Positions 19,176-27,932 of a DNA stretch of 64,000 bases are shown here, in pieces. This DNA comes from Thalassomonas sp. RHCl1 (lineage in GTDB: Bacteria; Pseudomonadota; Gammaproteobacteria; Enterobacterales; Alteromonadaceae). The stretch is from contig NZ_CANDNZ010000003.1 of the NCBI RefSeq assembly GCF_947387555.1, positions 372,001 through 436,000 on the forward strand, given 5' to 3'. The number at the start of each line of letters is the position of its first letter. Position 1 is the first letter of the stretch. The translations under genes were made by a program, and so were the position numbers. A model generated the notes under the pieces. The model was not told the DNA's origin. It did not search any database and saw nothing but the letters and a program-made list of their open reading frames with translations.

Positions 19176-21331
19176 AGGCTCACCTTTTGTTTTGCCTGTT
19201 CGCCGAGCTTTTGTAAAACCAGCTCTTTGGGGCCGTCCATCACTAACTTGCCTTTATCTAATACCAGGATGCGGTTCACCAGATGTAATAACTCCATTTT
19301 ATGGGTGATCAGCAACAAGGTGCGGTCTTTGGCGGTGGCGCTGATAGATTGCATAAATTGTTTTTCTGCGCGGGCATCTAAACTGGCGGTAGGCTCGTCC
19401 AATAATAAAATGGGCGGACTGTTCAAAATGGCCCGGGCCAGGGCGACCGACTGGCGCTGCCCCCGGGATAAGGCGCGGCCGTTTTCCCCGACCTGCTGAT
19501 CTAAGCCCGAGGTTTGCTGATCGGTGAAGGCATGTACGCCGGAAAGCTGCACCGCCCGGATCAGTTGATATTCGGTGATTTGCCGGGTGCCGAAGAGAAT
19601 ATTATCGCGTATGGTGCCGTGAAATAAGGTGATGTCCTGGGGCAAATAACCTAAATTGCGCCGTAGATCGCCGGGATGGATTTGCTGATGATTGATGCCG
19701 TCAAATTGCAGGCTGCCGTTACTTGGTTGCAGCAGGGAGCACAACAGTTTGGCCAGGGTGCTTTTTCCCGACCCGTTGCTGCCGACTATGGCTATTTTTT
19801 CTCCCTGTTTGATGCTCAAGGAGACTTGCTGCAAACTGGCGCTACCGGCACCCGGGTAAGTAAAACTAAGGTTATCCAGGGTGATATTGCCGCTCAGTTT
19901 GCTCCGGCTGGGCAAATGGGCTTTATCTTCAAATTCCCCCTCCTGTCCCATGAGCGCATCGAGCTGTTTTAGGGCGCTGACGGCCTGATTGGAGCGGGTC
20001 ATCAGTCCGGCAAGTTTGGCAATCGGTGCGATTGCCCGGGCGGTTAACATTACGGAGGCGATAATGCCCCCCATAGAGATCAGGTTATCGGAAACCCGGT
20101 AAACCCCCAGCACAACCACGCCGACAATGGACACTTGTACGATAAAGCCGGCAAAGTTGATCACTGAATTGGTGATCATTTTGGCTTTTAGCAACCAGCT
20201 GGCGCTGTGGCCGGTCATTTGTTGCCAGCTATTTTGCACCACCCCTTCTGCACCGTTGGCTTTAATCGGCTCCAGTGCGCTTAAGCATTCGACTAAATGG
20301 CCGTGGCGCAAACCGGAGAATTTATTACTCTGTTCGATCGCCGCGCGCAGTTTCGGCTGACAAAAGACGGTATAGCCGATAATCAGCACGCAGGCGACCA
20401 GGGGAAATAACACTAGATCGCCGGCGACCAGGTAAATGCAGAGCATAAACAATACGGCGAAGGGTAAATCTACCAGGGCGGTGATGGTTGCCGAGGATAG
20501 GAACTCCCTGATGCTGTCAAATTCCGTGAGCTGCTTTGCCATGCCGCCGACACTGGCGGCGCGCTTTTCCAGCGGTATGCCGATGGCCTTGGCAAATAAT
20601 TTCGACGAGATATCGAGATCTATTTTTTTCCCGGCGACATCGATTAAATAACCGCGTAACTGCTTGAGCACAAAGTCAAAGATAAAGGCGATGCCCGCCC
20701 CTATCGCCAGCACCCACAGGGATTCGAACGCCAGGTTGGGCACCACCTTGTCATAAATGTTCATGACAAAAAGCGGCGACACCAGGGCAAAAATGTTGAC
20801 CATGACTGAGGCGATAAGTACATCACGGTAGATAGGGGTTGCGCCTTTTAGGTGTTGCCACAGCCAGTGCTCGGCTGAGTCATGAATATGGACATCAAAG
20901 TGCCGGTCGCCCCGGTAGATTTGTTTGACTAAAAACAGATAACCGACAAAATTCGCTTCGAGCTCGGCAACCGTAATCCGCTGCTCTCCGCCGGTTTCCG
21001 GTCGGGAGATGACAGCTTTGTTTTCTGCCAGGTTCAGCTCTTGTAATACGCAGGCATCTTTATCTTTAAGCAGTAAAATACAAGGCAGCAGCATTGCGGG
21101 TAATTCATCTAAGCCTTTGCGGACAAGTTTGGCGCTTAATCCTCCGCGGGCGGCGGCTTGTGGCAATAGCTCGGGAGCTAAATCGTTACCGTTTGCCGGC
21201 AGACCGGCGGATAAGGCTTCCGCCGAACAGGGATTGCCAAAGTGCTGACAAAGCAGGACTAAGCTATCGAGCAAGGGGGCTGCTGATAAAGGCTGTGATG
21301 CATTAATGGCCCATTGGCTGGTCTGTTGCAC
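19172..21331 (-). CDS. lapB: Type I secretion ABC transporter with degenerate C39-like domain
   Basis: A 719-residue transporter of the LssB/LapB type. Residues about 20-145 form a C39-peptidase-like domain without the catalytic cysteine, as usual when large adhesins or RTX proteins are exported without leader cleavage. Five or six membrane helices follow, then the ATPase with Walker A (GSNGSGKST), signature (LSRGQRQSVALARA) and Walker B (ILLLDEPTASLD). It powers secretion of the adjacent adhesin. The GTG start at 21331 has an AAAGGGA site about 11 bases upstream; no ATG fits. It lies 47 bp after the adhesin gene in the same operon. Confidence 0.94.
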   Translation of the reverse strand: MQQTSQWAINASQPLSAAPLLDSLVLLCQHFGNPCSAEALSAGLPANGNDLAPELLPQAAARGGLSAKLVRKGLDELPAMLLPCILLLKDKDACVLQELNLAENKAVISRPETGGEQRITVAELEANFVGYLFLVKQIYRGDRHFDVHIHDSAEHWLWQHLKGATPIYRDVLIASVMVNIFALVSPLFVMNIYDKVVPNLAFESLWVLAIGAGIAFIFDFVLKQLRGYLIDVAGKKIDLDISSKLFAKAIGIPLEKRAASVGGMAKQLTEFDSIREFLSSATITALVDLPFAVLFMLCIYLVAGDLVLFPLVACVLIIGYTVFCQPKLRAAIEQSNKFSGLRHGHLVECLSALEPIKANGAEGVVQNSWQQMTGHSASWLLKAKMITNSVINFAGFIVQVSIVGVVVLGVYRVSDNLISMGGIIASVMLTARAIAPIAKLAGLMTRSNQAVSALKQLDALMGQEGEFEDKAHLPSRSKLSGNITLDNLSFTYPGAGSASLQQVSLSIKQGEKIAIVGSNGSGKSTLAKLLCSLLQPSNGSLQFDGINHQQIHPGDLRRNLGYLPQDITLFHGTIRDNILFGTRQITEYQLIRAVQLSGVHAFTDQQTSGLDQQVGENGRALSRGQRQSVALARAILNSPPILLLDEPTASLDARAEKQFMQSISATAKDRTLLLITHKMELLHLVNRILVLDKGKLVMDGPKELVLQKLGEQAKQKVSL

Positions 21332-21378
21332 TATGTATTAAGTCCCTTTAAAAAATCCATTAAAAACCGCGTTGTTTG

Positions 21379-24300
21379 TTAAGACAAAACATCCGGCGTG
21401 TTTAAGTCGTCAAGCGGAGCTGCAGCCGGTAAACTTTCACTGCCCGCCTGGGCACCATCAAACACTAAATTATCATTGCTCCCTCCAGCATTGGTTTCTT
21501 CAGCATCGCTCTCTTCATCATTTTCCAGGCCTGGCGTCTGTTCGGGGTTTTCATTTTCCCCTTCAGTTATTGCCGGGAAATATTGATCCAGGCTCTCGTC
21601 CTGCTTTGTTGTTAACACATCTGTTAACTCAGGGACATTCTCCGGGGGAGAATTTTCCAGTTGGGACTGGAGGGTAGCGGGATCATCTGTTTCACCGCTA
21701 TAAACATCGATCAGCGCACCATCGGACAAGGTATCTTGCAACAAGGGCTGCTCGTTACTTTCCTGGATTAATAGTTCATTTTCATCCTGGCTCGCAAAAG
21801 TCAATGTCGTCGGGATCCTGATATCTATGGTCAGGGTTGCGGCATCTTTTTCCGGGTACATGGCATCCCCGTCCACGATCTCATAGTCAAAAACAAGCAA
21901 CTGATTTTGAGTTGGCATATCGATGATTCCTATGGTCTCAAAGACATATTCTCCAGAGTTTAAGATATTTAAGGTGCCGTACTCGGTTGGAATTTCAAAA
22001 CTGGTATTGTCGGCATCAAAGATATACGAGGTACCATTGAAACTGATTTTACTGAAGATCACTGTGCCGTCAGGCGAGGTATCGGCGTTGTCTCCGGAGC
22101 TTGCCTGGTTACTGCCGATGATATTCCCCTGGACACTGTGCCCAATGGCTTTCCCTCCCCCTGCTGCCTGAAGCATGATGTAGTTAATGTCATAATTAGC
22201 CTCCGGCGCGGTATCATCAACGTTGATAGTAACTGTGGCGGTATCGCTGGCACTGCCATCACTTAGAGTATAATCAAAACTCGGTGGATTTGTGTTAGAG
22301 TCAAAACCGTCATTTTCATACCTAAATTCGCCCAGGGCATTAATGTGTAAGGTCCCCTCGTCGATATTCCTTTGTGCATAACCATCGGCGCCAAAATCAA
22401 GAGCAATGCCGTTGATGTGGGTGACGGTCAGGCTGTCGTTGTCGATATCGCCGTCTGTTATGCCGTCACCGTCATCATGGGTAATCACATTGCCAAAGGC
22501 TATTTCTCCCTGAAAAATGCTAAAGCTGTCATCGGTCGCAATAGGCTTGTCATTCACGGGCAAGACGCTGATGGTTAAAGTGGAGGTATCGGTATTTAAG
22601 TCGTCTGATACCGTGTAGGTGACTACCGCGACATCACCGTGAAAGTTTTCTGTCGGTACAAAGGTATAGCTACCGTCACTGTTAATCGTCAAAGTTCCTT
22701 GTTCAATACCTGCCCCAGTTCCCGGGGCATAGTCTGTGCCTGCGACAGTAAAACTTGTCACGTGTGGCGTGCCATGGGGGCTAACTGCATTGGCTAGGAC
22801 ATTGCCATCTACCGGCTCATCTTCCCGGGTAGTTACCGATTCATTGGCGTCCGTTAAATCCGGTATGATCACTAGGGTGAGTGTCGCTGAATCTGTTTCG
22901 AAATGATTGCTATCCCCGTCTTTGATCTCGTAATCGAAAACAAGCTCTTGCCGTGCTCCTGGCATCTCCATGCCATCTTTTGGTTCGAACTGGTATTCAC
23001 CGGAAATGGCAATGGTCAAGTTGCCGTAGTCAGTTTCTATGACGATATCATTATCGGCGGCATCAAAGGTATACCAGCTGCCGTCAAAATGAATCCGGGT
23101 GAAGATCACTGTGCCGTCGGGTGAGGTATCGGCCCGATCCCCTGAACTTGCCAGGTTATCACCGATAATATTGCCTCGAATGCTGTTGCCACTTGCTTTG
23201 CCGTCATCGGTGCCTTGCAGTAAGATAAAATTCTGATCATCATTGGCGACCGGCGCCGAATCAAGCACGTTAACGGTTACCGTGGCGGTATCGCTATCTT
23301 GGCCGTCGCTTAAGGTATAGTCAAACGTTGGCATGTCCGAACCCAGGATAAAACCGCTATTGGTATAGCTGAAATCACCCTGGCGATTAATGGTTAATAT
23401 GCCGCCTTCGACATCAAGCTGGGCATAACCCTGGCTGTCAAAAACCAGGTCAGTATCGTTGATCCGGATAATACTCAAGCTGTCGCCGTCAATATCGCTG
23501 TCGGTGATGCCATCACCGTCATCATGGCTGATGATGTTGCCCTCCACACTACTTCCCTGGGTAACGCTAAAGCTGTCATCGGCCGCCACAGGTCTGGTAT
23601 TCACCTCGACCACGTTAATGGTTAAGGTAGAGGTGTCTGTATTGATACCGTCAAAGACGGTATAGGTTACGGCCGGCACATTGCCGTGAAAGTTATTATT
23701 GGGAATAAAGCTAAAACTGCCGTTACTGTTTAGGGTTAATAAGCCTTGCTCGAGTGATGCGGTAGCGCCTATGGCATAACTGGTATTGGCGGCAGAAAAG
23801 CCGGTTACCTGTGGCGTGCCGTCGCTGCTGCTGGCATTTGCCAGGACACTACCGGTGACAGGGCTGTTCTCACTGGTGGTTACCGACTCATTGCCGTCCC
23901 TTAAATCGGAAACCGGGATGACGTTAATGGTTAAGGTGGAGGTGTCGCTATTTGTGCCGTCAGAGACGGTATAGGTGATAACCGGCACATTGCCGTTAAA
24001 GTTATCACTGGGAATAAAAGAATAGCTGCCGTCACTGTTAAGGGTGAGCACCCCTTCTGCCAGTATTGCCTGGGAGCCAGCTTCAAAGTTGCTGTTGTTG
24101 ACAGTAAAACCGGTGATTTTAGGTATACCGTCTGTGCTGGCGGCATTGACCAAAACATTACCGTTTACGCTTGTATCTTCATTGGTGCTGACCGCTTCAT
24201 CTTCGTCCCTTAAGTCTGAGACCGGCAGTACCTTAATGGTCAAGGTGGAAGTTTCGTTATTTATCCCGTCAGACACGGTATAAGTGACCACAGGTACGTC

Positions 24301-25944
24301 ACCGTTAAAGTTTTCAGCGGGAATAAAGCTATAACTGCCGTCACTGTTAACGGCTAAAGTGCCCTGCTCCAGCGTTGCTGTTGTACCTGCTGCAAAGCTG
24401 CTGCCTGCGACGGAATAGTTGGTAACTTCAGGTATGCCGTCTGCGCTGGCGGCATTAATCAGAATATTGCCATTTATTGGCGTATCTTCATCTGTGGTGA
24501 CCGTTTCATTCCCGTCGCTTAAGTCTGAAACCGGGAGCACCTCAATGGTTAAGGTGGAAGTCTCGGTATTAATCCCGTCAAAGACGGTGTAAGTGACCAC
24601 AGGCACATCACCGTTAAAGTTTTCACCGGGGATAAAGTTATAACTGCCGTCACTGTTGATGGTTAACAGGCCCTGCTCTAGAGCTGCGGTTGAACCGGCT
24701 TCAAAGTTGCTGTTGTTGACAAAAAAGCCCGTGATTTCAGGTATGCCATCGCTACTGGCGGCATCAGCCAGAATATTGCCATTTACTGGAGTGTCTTCAT
24801 CGGTACTAACTGTTTCATCATCGTCGCTCAGGTCTGAAACCGGCAGCACCTCTATGGTCAGGGTGGAGGTATCGGTATTTAGCCCGTCAGAGACGCTATA
24901 AGTGACAACCGGCACATCACCGTTGAAATTATCCCCGGGAATGAAGGTATAACTGCCGTCACTGTTAAGGGTTAATTCCCCCTGTTCAAGGATGGCTGTT
25001 GCGCCGGCTTCAAAGCTGGTGCCCGCTACGGTAAAACTGAGCACTTCGGGAGTACCGTCGCTGCTGGCGGCATTAACCAGGATATTGCCGTTTAGCGCGG
25101 TATCTTCATTGGTGCTGGCCGATTCATCATTATCGCTGAGATCAGAAACCGGAGTCAGGGTGATGGTTAGGGTATCGCTTGCATTGGTATTGGTGGTATA
25201 GCTGACAACAGGCAAAACACCGTTCCAGTTTGCGGCAGGAATAAAGCTGTAACTGCCGTTGCTATTTATTGTTAAGCTGCCTCCTTCGACCATTGCCGTT
25301 TGGCCGCTGGCATAAACATTGGCATCACCGTTCACGGTAAAAGACTGCACGGTTAAGATATCATCGCCATCGCTGTCGTTATCAAGCACATTCCCGGTGA
25401 CGGCTTGATCTTCCTCGGCAATATTTTCATCGCTTTGGGTGATGGTGGGCTGCGCTGAATCTGGCTGGGGGTTATCCCTGGGCAGCAGGGTATTTTCTTG
25501 CTCTGTAGTGTCATAACCTGCTTGGGCAAGGGTTTCGTCACCGGTTCTGTTTAGGGTAACAAAACTGGTGCCTTCATTGCCGGTCAGGCCCCCGGCAGCT
25601 GTGTCAGGCAACTCAATATCGTCACCGGATTCAATAAGATCTTGCAGCGCCGCAATGTCATCGATAACACTATTTGCTGTTTCATCAGCCGAAAGCGTAT
25701 CTGTGGCAAGTGCCGGTGCTGCTTCAGGAACAGCACTCTCTTCGGGCTCTGCAAGGCTGGAGTCTTGTTGGCCGCTGGCATCAGCAAATGCAAAAGTTGT
25801 TTCATTGTTTTTTTCCGGGTCCGGTAAATGGCCGGCTTCAATAACATCACCGGCTTGCTGTATTACTTTTTCACCCGACCGGGAGCTGTTCTCACCAAAA
25901 TGAGTTATTTTCTGGACATTTTTTGACGTGCTGTTCTCTTCCAT
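21379..25944 (-). CDS. LapA-type repetitive surface adhesin with LapG cleavage site
   Basis: A 1521-residue acidic protein. The N-terminal region ends in a LapA-like retention segment: LQDLIESGDDIELPDTAAGG followed by EGTSFVTLNRTGDE and GYDTT. It contains the TAAG LapG site at residues 115-118. Residues about 180-1380 are cadherin/VCBS-like repeats of about 90 residues (NSDGSYSFIPxxNFNGDVPV, VTYTVSDGxNTDTSTLTI). The C-terminal ~130 residues are acidic and end in DDLNTPDVLS, a likely uncleaved type I secretion signal. No RTX glycine-rich nonamers and no vWA domain are present, unlike classical LapA. It would be exported by the LapBC/TolC-like pump and held at the surface until LapG cuts it. 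An AGGGATC-type site precedes ATG 25944. Confidence 0.88.
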   Translation of the reverse strand: MEENSTSKNVQKITHFGENSSRSGEKVIQQAGDVIEAGHLPDPEKNNETTFAFADASGQQDSSLAEPEESAVPEAAPALATDTLSADETANSVIDDIAALQDLIESGDDIELPDTAAGGLTGNEGTSFVTLNRTGDETLAQAGYDTTEQENTLLPRDNPQPDSAQPTITQSDENIAEEDQAVTGNVLDNDSDGDDILTVQSFTVNGDANVYASGQTAMVEGGSLTINSNGSYSFIPAANWNGVLPVVSYTTNTNASDTLTITLTPVSDLSDNDESASTNEDTALNGNILVNAASSDGTPEVLSFTVAGTSFEAGATAILEQGELTLNSDGSYTFIPGDNFNGDVPVVTYSVSDGLNTDTSTLTIEVLPVSDLSDDDETVSTDEDTPVNGNILADAASSDGIPEITGFFVNNSNFEAGSTAALEQGLLTINSDGSYNFIPGENFNGDVPVVTYTVFDGINTETSTLTIEVLPVSDLSDGNETVTTDEDTPINGNILINAASADGIPEVTNYSVAGSSFAAGTTATLEQGTLAVNSDGSYSFIPAENFNGDVPVVTYTVSDGINNETSTLTIKVLPVSDLRDEDEAVSTNEDTSVNGNVLVNAASTDGIPKITGFTVNNSNFEAGSQAILAEGVLTLNSDGSYSFIPSDNFNGNVPVITYTVSDGTNSDTSTLTINVIPVSDLRDGNESVTTSENSPVTGSVLANASSSDGTPQVTGFSAANTSYAIGATASLEQGLLTLNSNGSFSFIPNNNFHGNVPAVTYTVFDGINTDTSTLTINVVEVNTRPVAADDSFSVTQGSSVEGNIISHDDGDGITDSDIDGDSLSIIRINDTDLVFDSQGYAQLDVEGGILTINRQGDFSYTNSGFILGSDMPTFDYTLSDGQDSDTATVTVNVLDSAPVANDDQNFILLQGTDDGKASGNSIRGNIIGDNLASSGDRADTSPDGTVIFTRIHFDGSWYTFDAADNDIVIETDYGNLTIAISGEYQFEPKDGMEMPGARQELVFDYEIKDGDSNHFETDSATLTLVIIPDLTDANESVTTREDEPVDGNVLANAVSPHGTPHVTSFTVAGTDYAPGTGAGIEQGTLTINSDGSYTFVPTENFHGDVAVVTYTVSDDLNTDTSTLTISVLPVNDKPIATDDSFSIFQGEIAFGNVITHDDGDGITDGDIDNDSLTVTHINGIALDFGADGYAQRNIDEGTLHINALGEFRYENDGFDSNTNPPSFDYTLSDGSASDTATVTINVDDTAPEANYDINYIMLQAAGGGKAIGHSVQGNIIGSNQASSGDNADTSPDGTVIFSKISFNGTSYIFDADNTSFEIPTEYGTLNILNSGEYVFETIGIIDMPTQNQLLVFDYEIVDGDAMYPEKDAATLTIDIRIPTTLTFASQDENELLIQESNEQPLLQDTLSDGALIDVYSGETDDPATLQSQLENSPPENVPELTDVLTTKQDESLDQYFPAITEGENENPEQTPGLENDEESDAEETNAGGSNDNLVFDGAQAGSESLPAAAPLDDLNTPDVLS
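23580..25360 (-). repeat. Six tandem cadherin-like repeat units in the adhesin gene
   Basis: Six successive units of about 85-95 codons share the core N/SDGSYSFIPxxNFNGDVPVVTYxVxDG followed by a linker SDLxDxxExVxTxEDTxVNGNIL. They are similar at both nucleotide and protein level. After them come two other module types, one with HDDGDGITD and one with SSGDxADTSPDGTVIF, then a seventh core unit and a second copy of both other modules. The order is therefore A6-B-C-A-B-C. This layout suggests growth by unequal recombination. Confidence 0.85.
25591..25602 (-). other. Codons of the predicted LapG cleavage motif (TAAG)
   Basis: Residues 115-118 of the adhesin are T-A-A-G within ELPDTAAGG. In characterised LapA proteins LapG cuts between the two alanines of T/P-A-A-G. 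The flanking sequence (LQ..I..G.D before, EGxSFVxLxRTG after) also matches the known retention module. Confidence 0.8.
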
Positions 25945-26083
25945 GAAACAAGATCCCTAATCATTTGCAACTCCCTGCTAACTTAGCGATTACAGCCAAC
26001 TTGAACAGTTTGCTATGCGTATTATTCAGATTGCTTTCAACCCGTAATTACTCAGGCTTACACGTTTTTCAGGTACCTACTCA

Positions 26084-26108
26084 GTATAGTAAATATTAAA
26101 CCCTATAC
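26084..26108. promoter_or_regulatory. Inverted repeat upstream of the adhesin operon
   Basis: GTATAG and CTATAC are separated by 13 A/T-rich bases, about 140 bp upstream of the adhesin ATG. It may be an operator or part of the promoter region for the Lap operon, but it could also belong to the end of the PEP-CTERM gene. No factor can be named. Confidence 0.3.
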
Positions 26109-26170
26109 GCGAAGCTAGGAGTTTTCAGCTTTTCTCATCTGAATAAGCAAAGCAGTAAATATTATGTTTT

Positions 26171-26731
26171 TTAGCGGTATTTTAAACGACGAAATGCCAA
26201 TCCCGTTAAAACAAACGTTAACAGCACTAAGGTGGATGGCTCTGGAACGTTTGCTGTTTTAAAGACATGGTTGATATTCTCCCCTAGCACGCCGCGGTCT
26301 GAGATATAGGCGGAAAAGTCTCCTTGATCACGGTAAAGGCCGTCATTATATTTATCAGCCGCCAGGGACTCGCTCTTTTCGTGAATATAGGAGATTATGC
26401 CGTCGTACCAGGCCATATGGTTGATTTGATAGGTTTCGGTTGTTTGAAAGACATTGGAGCTGAGGGCGTATTCACTCCCCGGGGCCAACTCGCCGAAAAG
26501 CAGCTCAGCGGCTTCTATGCCGTTATAAGGTTTATGCTCAGTGCTCTGGTTGACTTCCTGCCAGTTGGGGCCCGCCGCCAAATCAAAAGATCCCACGTAC
26601 TCCCAGGCAATGCCGGAGGCGTCGGTATAAAGTTCACCGACAATTAACCCTGCATTGGCTTTACCCGCCAAACAGGTAACAGAGAAAATAAATACCACTA
26701 AAGCAGATTTTAAACATTTAGCATTCATCAT
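26171..26731 (-). CDS. PEP-CTERM sorting-domain protein
   Basis: A 186-residue exported protein with a signal peptide (MMNAKCLKSALVVFIFSVTC..., cut near GKANA). The C-terminal tripartite sorting signal is NVPEPSTLVLLTFVLTGLAF followed by RRLKYR. The PEP motif, hydrophobic helix and basic tail are recognised by exosortase, which processes such proteins for surface or extracellular-matrix display. The middle part (GELYTDASGIAWEYVGSFDL) shows no other family I recognise. A GGAAGG site precedes ATG 26731. It is transcribed toward the Lap operon but has its own spacing of 226 bp. Confidence 0.9.
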   Translation of the reverse strand: MMNAKCLKSALVVFIFSVTCLAGKANAGLIVGELYTDASGIAWEYVGSFDLAAGPNWQEVNQSTEHKPYNGIEAAELLFGELAPGSEYALSSNVFQTTETYQINHMAWYDGIISYIHEKSESLAADKYNDGLYRDQGDFSAYISDRGVLGENINHVFKTANVPEPSTLVLLTFVLTGLAFRRLKYR

Positions 26732-27165
26732 ACTTTTCCTTCCGTTGAAAGCATTGAATATTTATTAGATTTTATATGTGTTGTAACAGAGTTACGGCGA
26801 TATCCATACAACAAGAGGCGGGCACTGAACGACGGTCCAAATCCATGGAGAAGTAGCAACTCCTTCTAGACTACTTTAGCAGAATTATTATAAAAAAATA
26901 TTACGCTTTATTACTCGGCAGTGATGGTAAAACTACGAGAGTGTTACTATATAAGCCTTTGACAATATTAAATTTAGTCTTCTTTCCAGAAAGTGTTGCC
27001 TTCTTGGCCCGGGCTGGCTAAATGCTTGTACAGGAGCGCTATTAATGCTCAGGCATGGTCGATATAAGGGTAAAGCACCCTAAACATTCATTGATTACAG
27101 TCTGGATTGATGTGATGATTTTGAGGAGAGCTAGCATAGAAAATATGCAGTAACCCCGACTTGCA
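26732..27165. other. Intergenic region between PEP-CTERM gene and HD gene
   Basis: 434 bp with no supportable ORF. It was scanned on the minus strand for a sigma-54 GG-N10-GC element serving the PEP-CTERM gene and none was found. No terminator-grade hairpin was recognised. Confidence 0.4.
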
Positions 27166-27720
27166 CTACTTGCAGTGTAAATTTTCAGCTATTTGTATAA
27201 GCCAGTAACTCAACGGTTTACAGGTCATTTGGGGGAGTTTGCCGCTGTCATCGAGCGTGCGTAAGGTGATGATATCCTTTAAGTGCTTAATCTTCTGGTA
27301 GTTTTCCACCTCTTGTGCTGTCATAGCCCCTCCCTGCTGCGCCAGGGTTACTGTGCTGGCATGGGATAACTGCTCGAGATATCCCGGTCGGCTGGCGGCT
27401 AAATAGCGTTTGACCTTCACATGTTCTTTTACCAGCATGACAATACGGTTGGAAAAACCGTGCTTTGCCAAAAAGGCGGCGCCGATGTCATCATGCGCCG
27501 GGTGGCCAAAGTCGGTGAAACCTCCGGTATTGTCGCGCTGGGCAACGAAGTGCCCTATGTCATGTAAAAATGCTGCTAATGCCAGCTCATTATCAAAGCC
27601 CTGTTCAATTGCCAGGGTGCCGCATTGCTGCGCATGTTGCAGCTGACTGCATTTTTCTTCATATGTCTGGCTGCCATAATCCAGATAAAGCGCTTCAACT
27701 TCTTTAATGGTTTGATTCAT
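27166..27720 (-). CDS. PhnZ-like HD-domain oxygenase (phosphonate-operon HD protein)
   Basis: A 184-residue HD-domain protein. Metal ligands are visible as H29 (SQLQHAQQCG), H53-D54 (FLHDIGH), H76 (GHPAHDDIGA), H100 (VKEHVKVKRY) and a late Asp in LRTLDDSGK. The order and the SQLxHA and LHDIGH signatures fit the phosphonate-degradation HD family. Its member PhnZ is a mixed-valence di-iron oxygenase that splits hydroxylated aminoethylphosphonate. The PhnY hydroxylase partner is not present in this window. It is divergent from a membrane transporter gene with two identical palindromic operators between them, so the pair is probably one regulon. The exact substrate is unproven. Confidence 0.75.
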   Translation of the reverse strand: MNQTIKEVEALYLDYGSQTYEEKCSQLQHAQQCGTLAIEQGFDNELALAAFLHDIGHFVAQRDNTGGFTDFGHPAHDDIGAAFLAKHGFSNRIVMLVKEHVKVKRYLAASRPGYLEQLSHASTVTLAQQGGAMTAQEVENYQKIKHLKDIITLRTLDDSGKLPQMTCKPLSYWLIQIAENLHCK

Positions 27721-27766
27721 AACAACTTCTATATCCTTGGTCAGGTTCTGGTCAGATTGATGTTTT

Positions 27767-27778
27767 TGGTATATACCA
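27767..27778. promoter_or_regulatory. Palindromic operator copy 1 (TGGTATATACCA)
   Basis: A perfect 12-bp palindrome 47 bp upstream of the HD gene start. It extends to TGGTATATACCAGG, which is found inverted at 27857-27870. The form resembles operators of GntR-family regulators of phosphonate genes (TGGTxTAxACCA). The regulator is not in the window. Confidence 0.65.
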
Positions 27779-27858
27779 GGTTTTAATGTAGTCTATTTAA
27801 CTTGATTTCCAGGCACAAGCAGTGAGCAAGCATGGTCATAAAAACTTCATAATCAGCC

Positions 27859-27870
27859 TGGTATATACCA
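27859..27870. promoter_or_regulatory. Palindromic operator copy 2 (TGGTATATACCA)
   Basis: Second identical 12-bp palindrome, 63 bp upstream of the transporter ATG. The flanking CC makes the 14-mer an exact inverted copy of site 1. The centres are 92 bp apart. One site per divergent gene suggests coordinated repression. Confidence 0.65.
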
Positions 27871-27932
27871 CAATATTTCTGTCATAAAGTTTCGCTAAGC
27901 TAGCGGCTATTTAGAAATGACATGAGCAGAAT

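Noticed and set aside
22560-25360. Long series of similar segments, first thought to be a repeat array or several genes
   Set aside because: One continuous minus-strand frame encodes them as adhesin domains; plus-strand ORFs over them are shadows.
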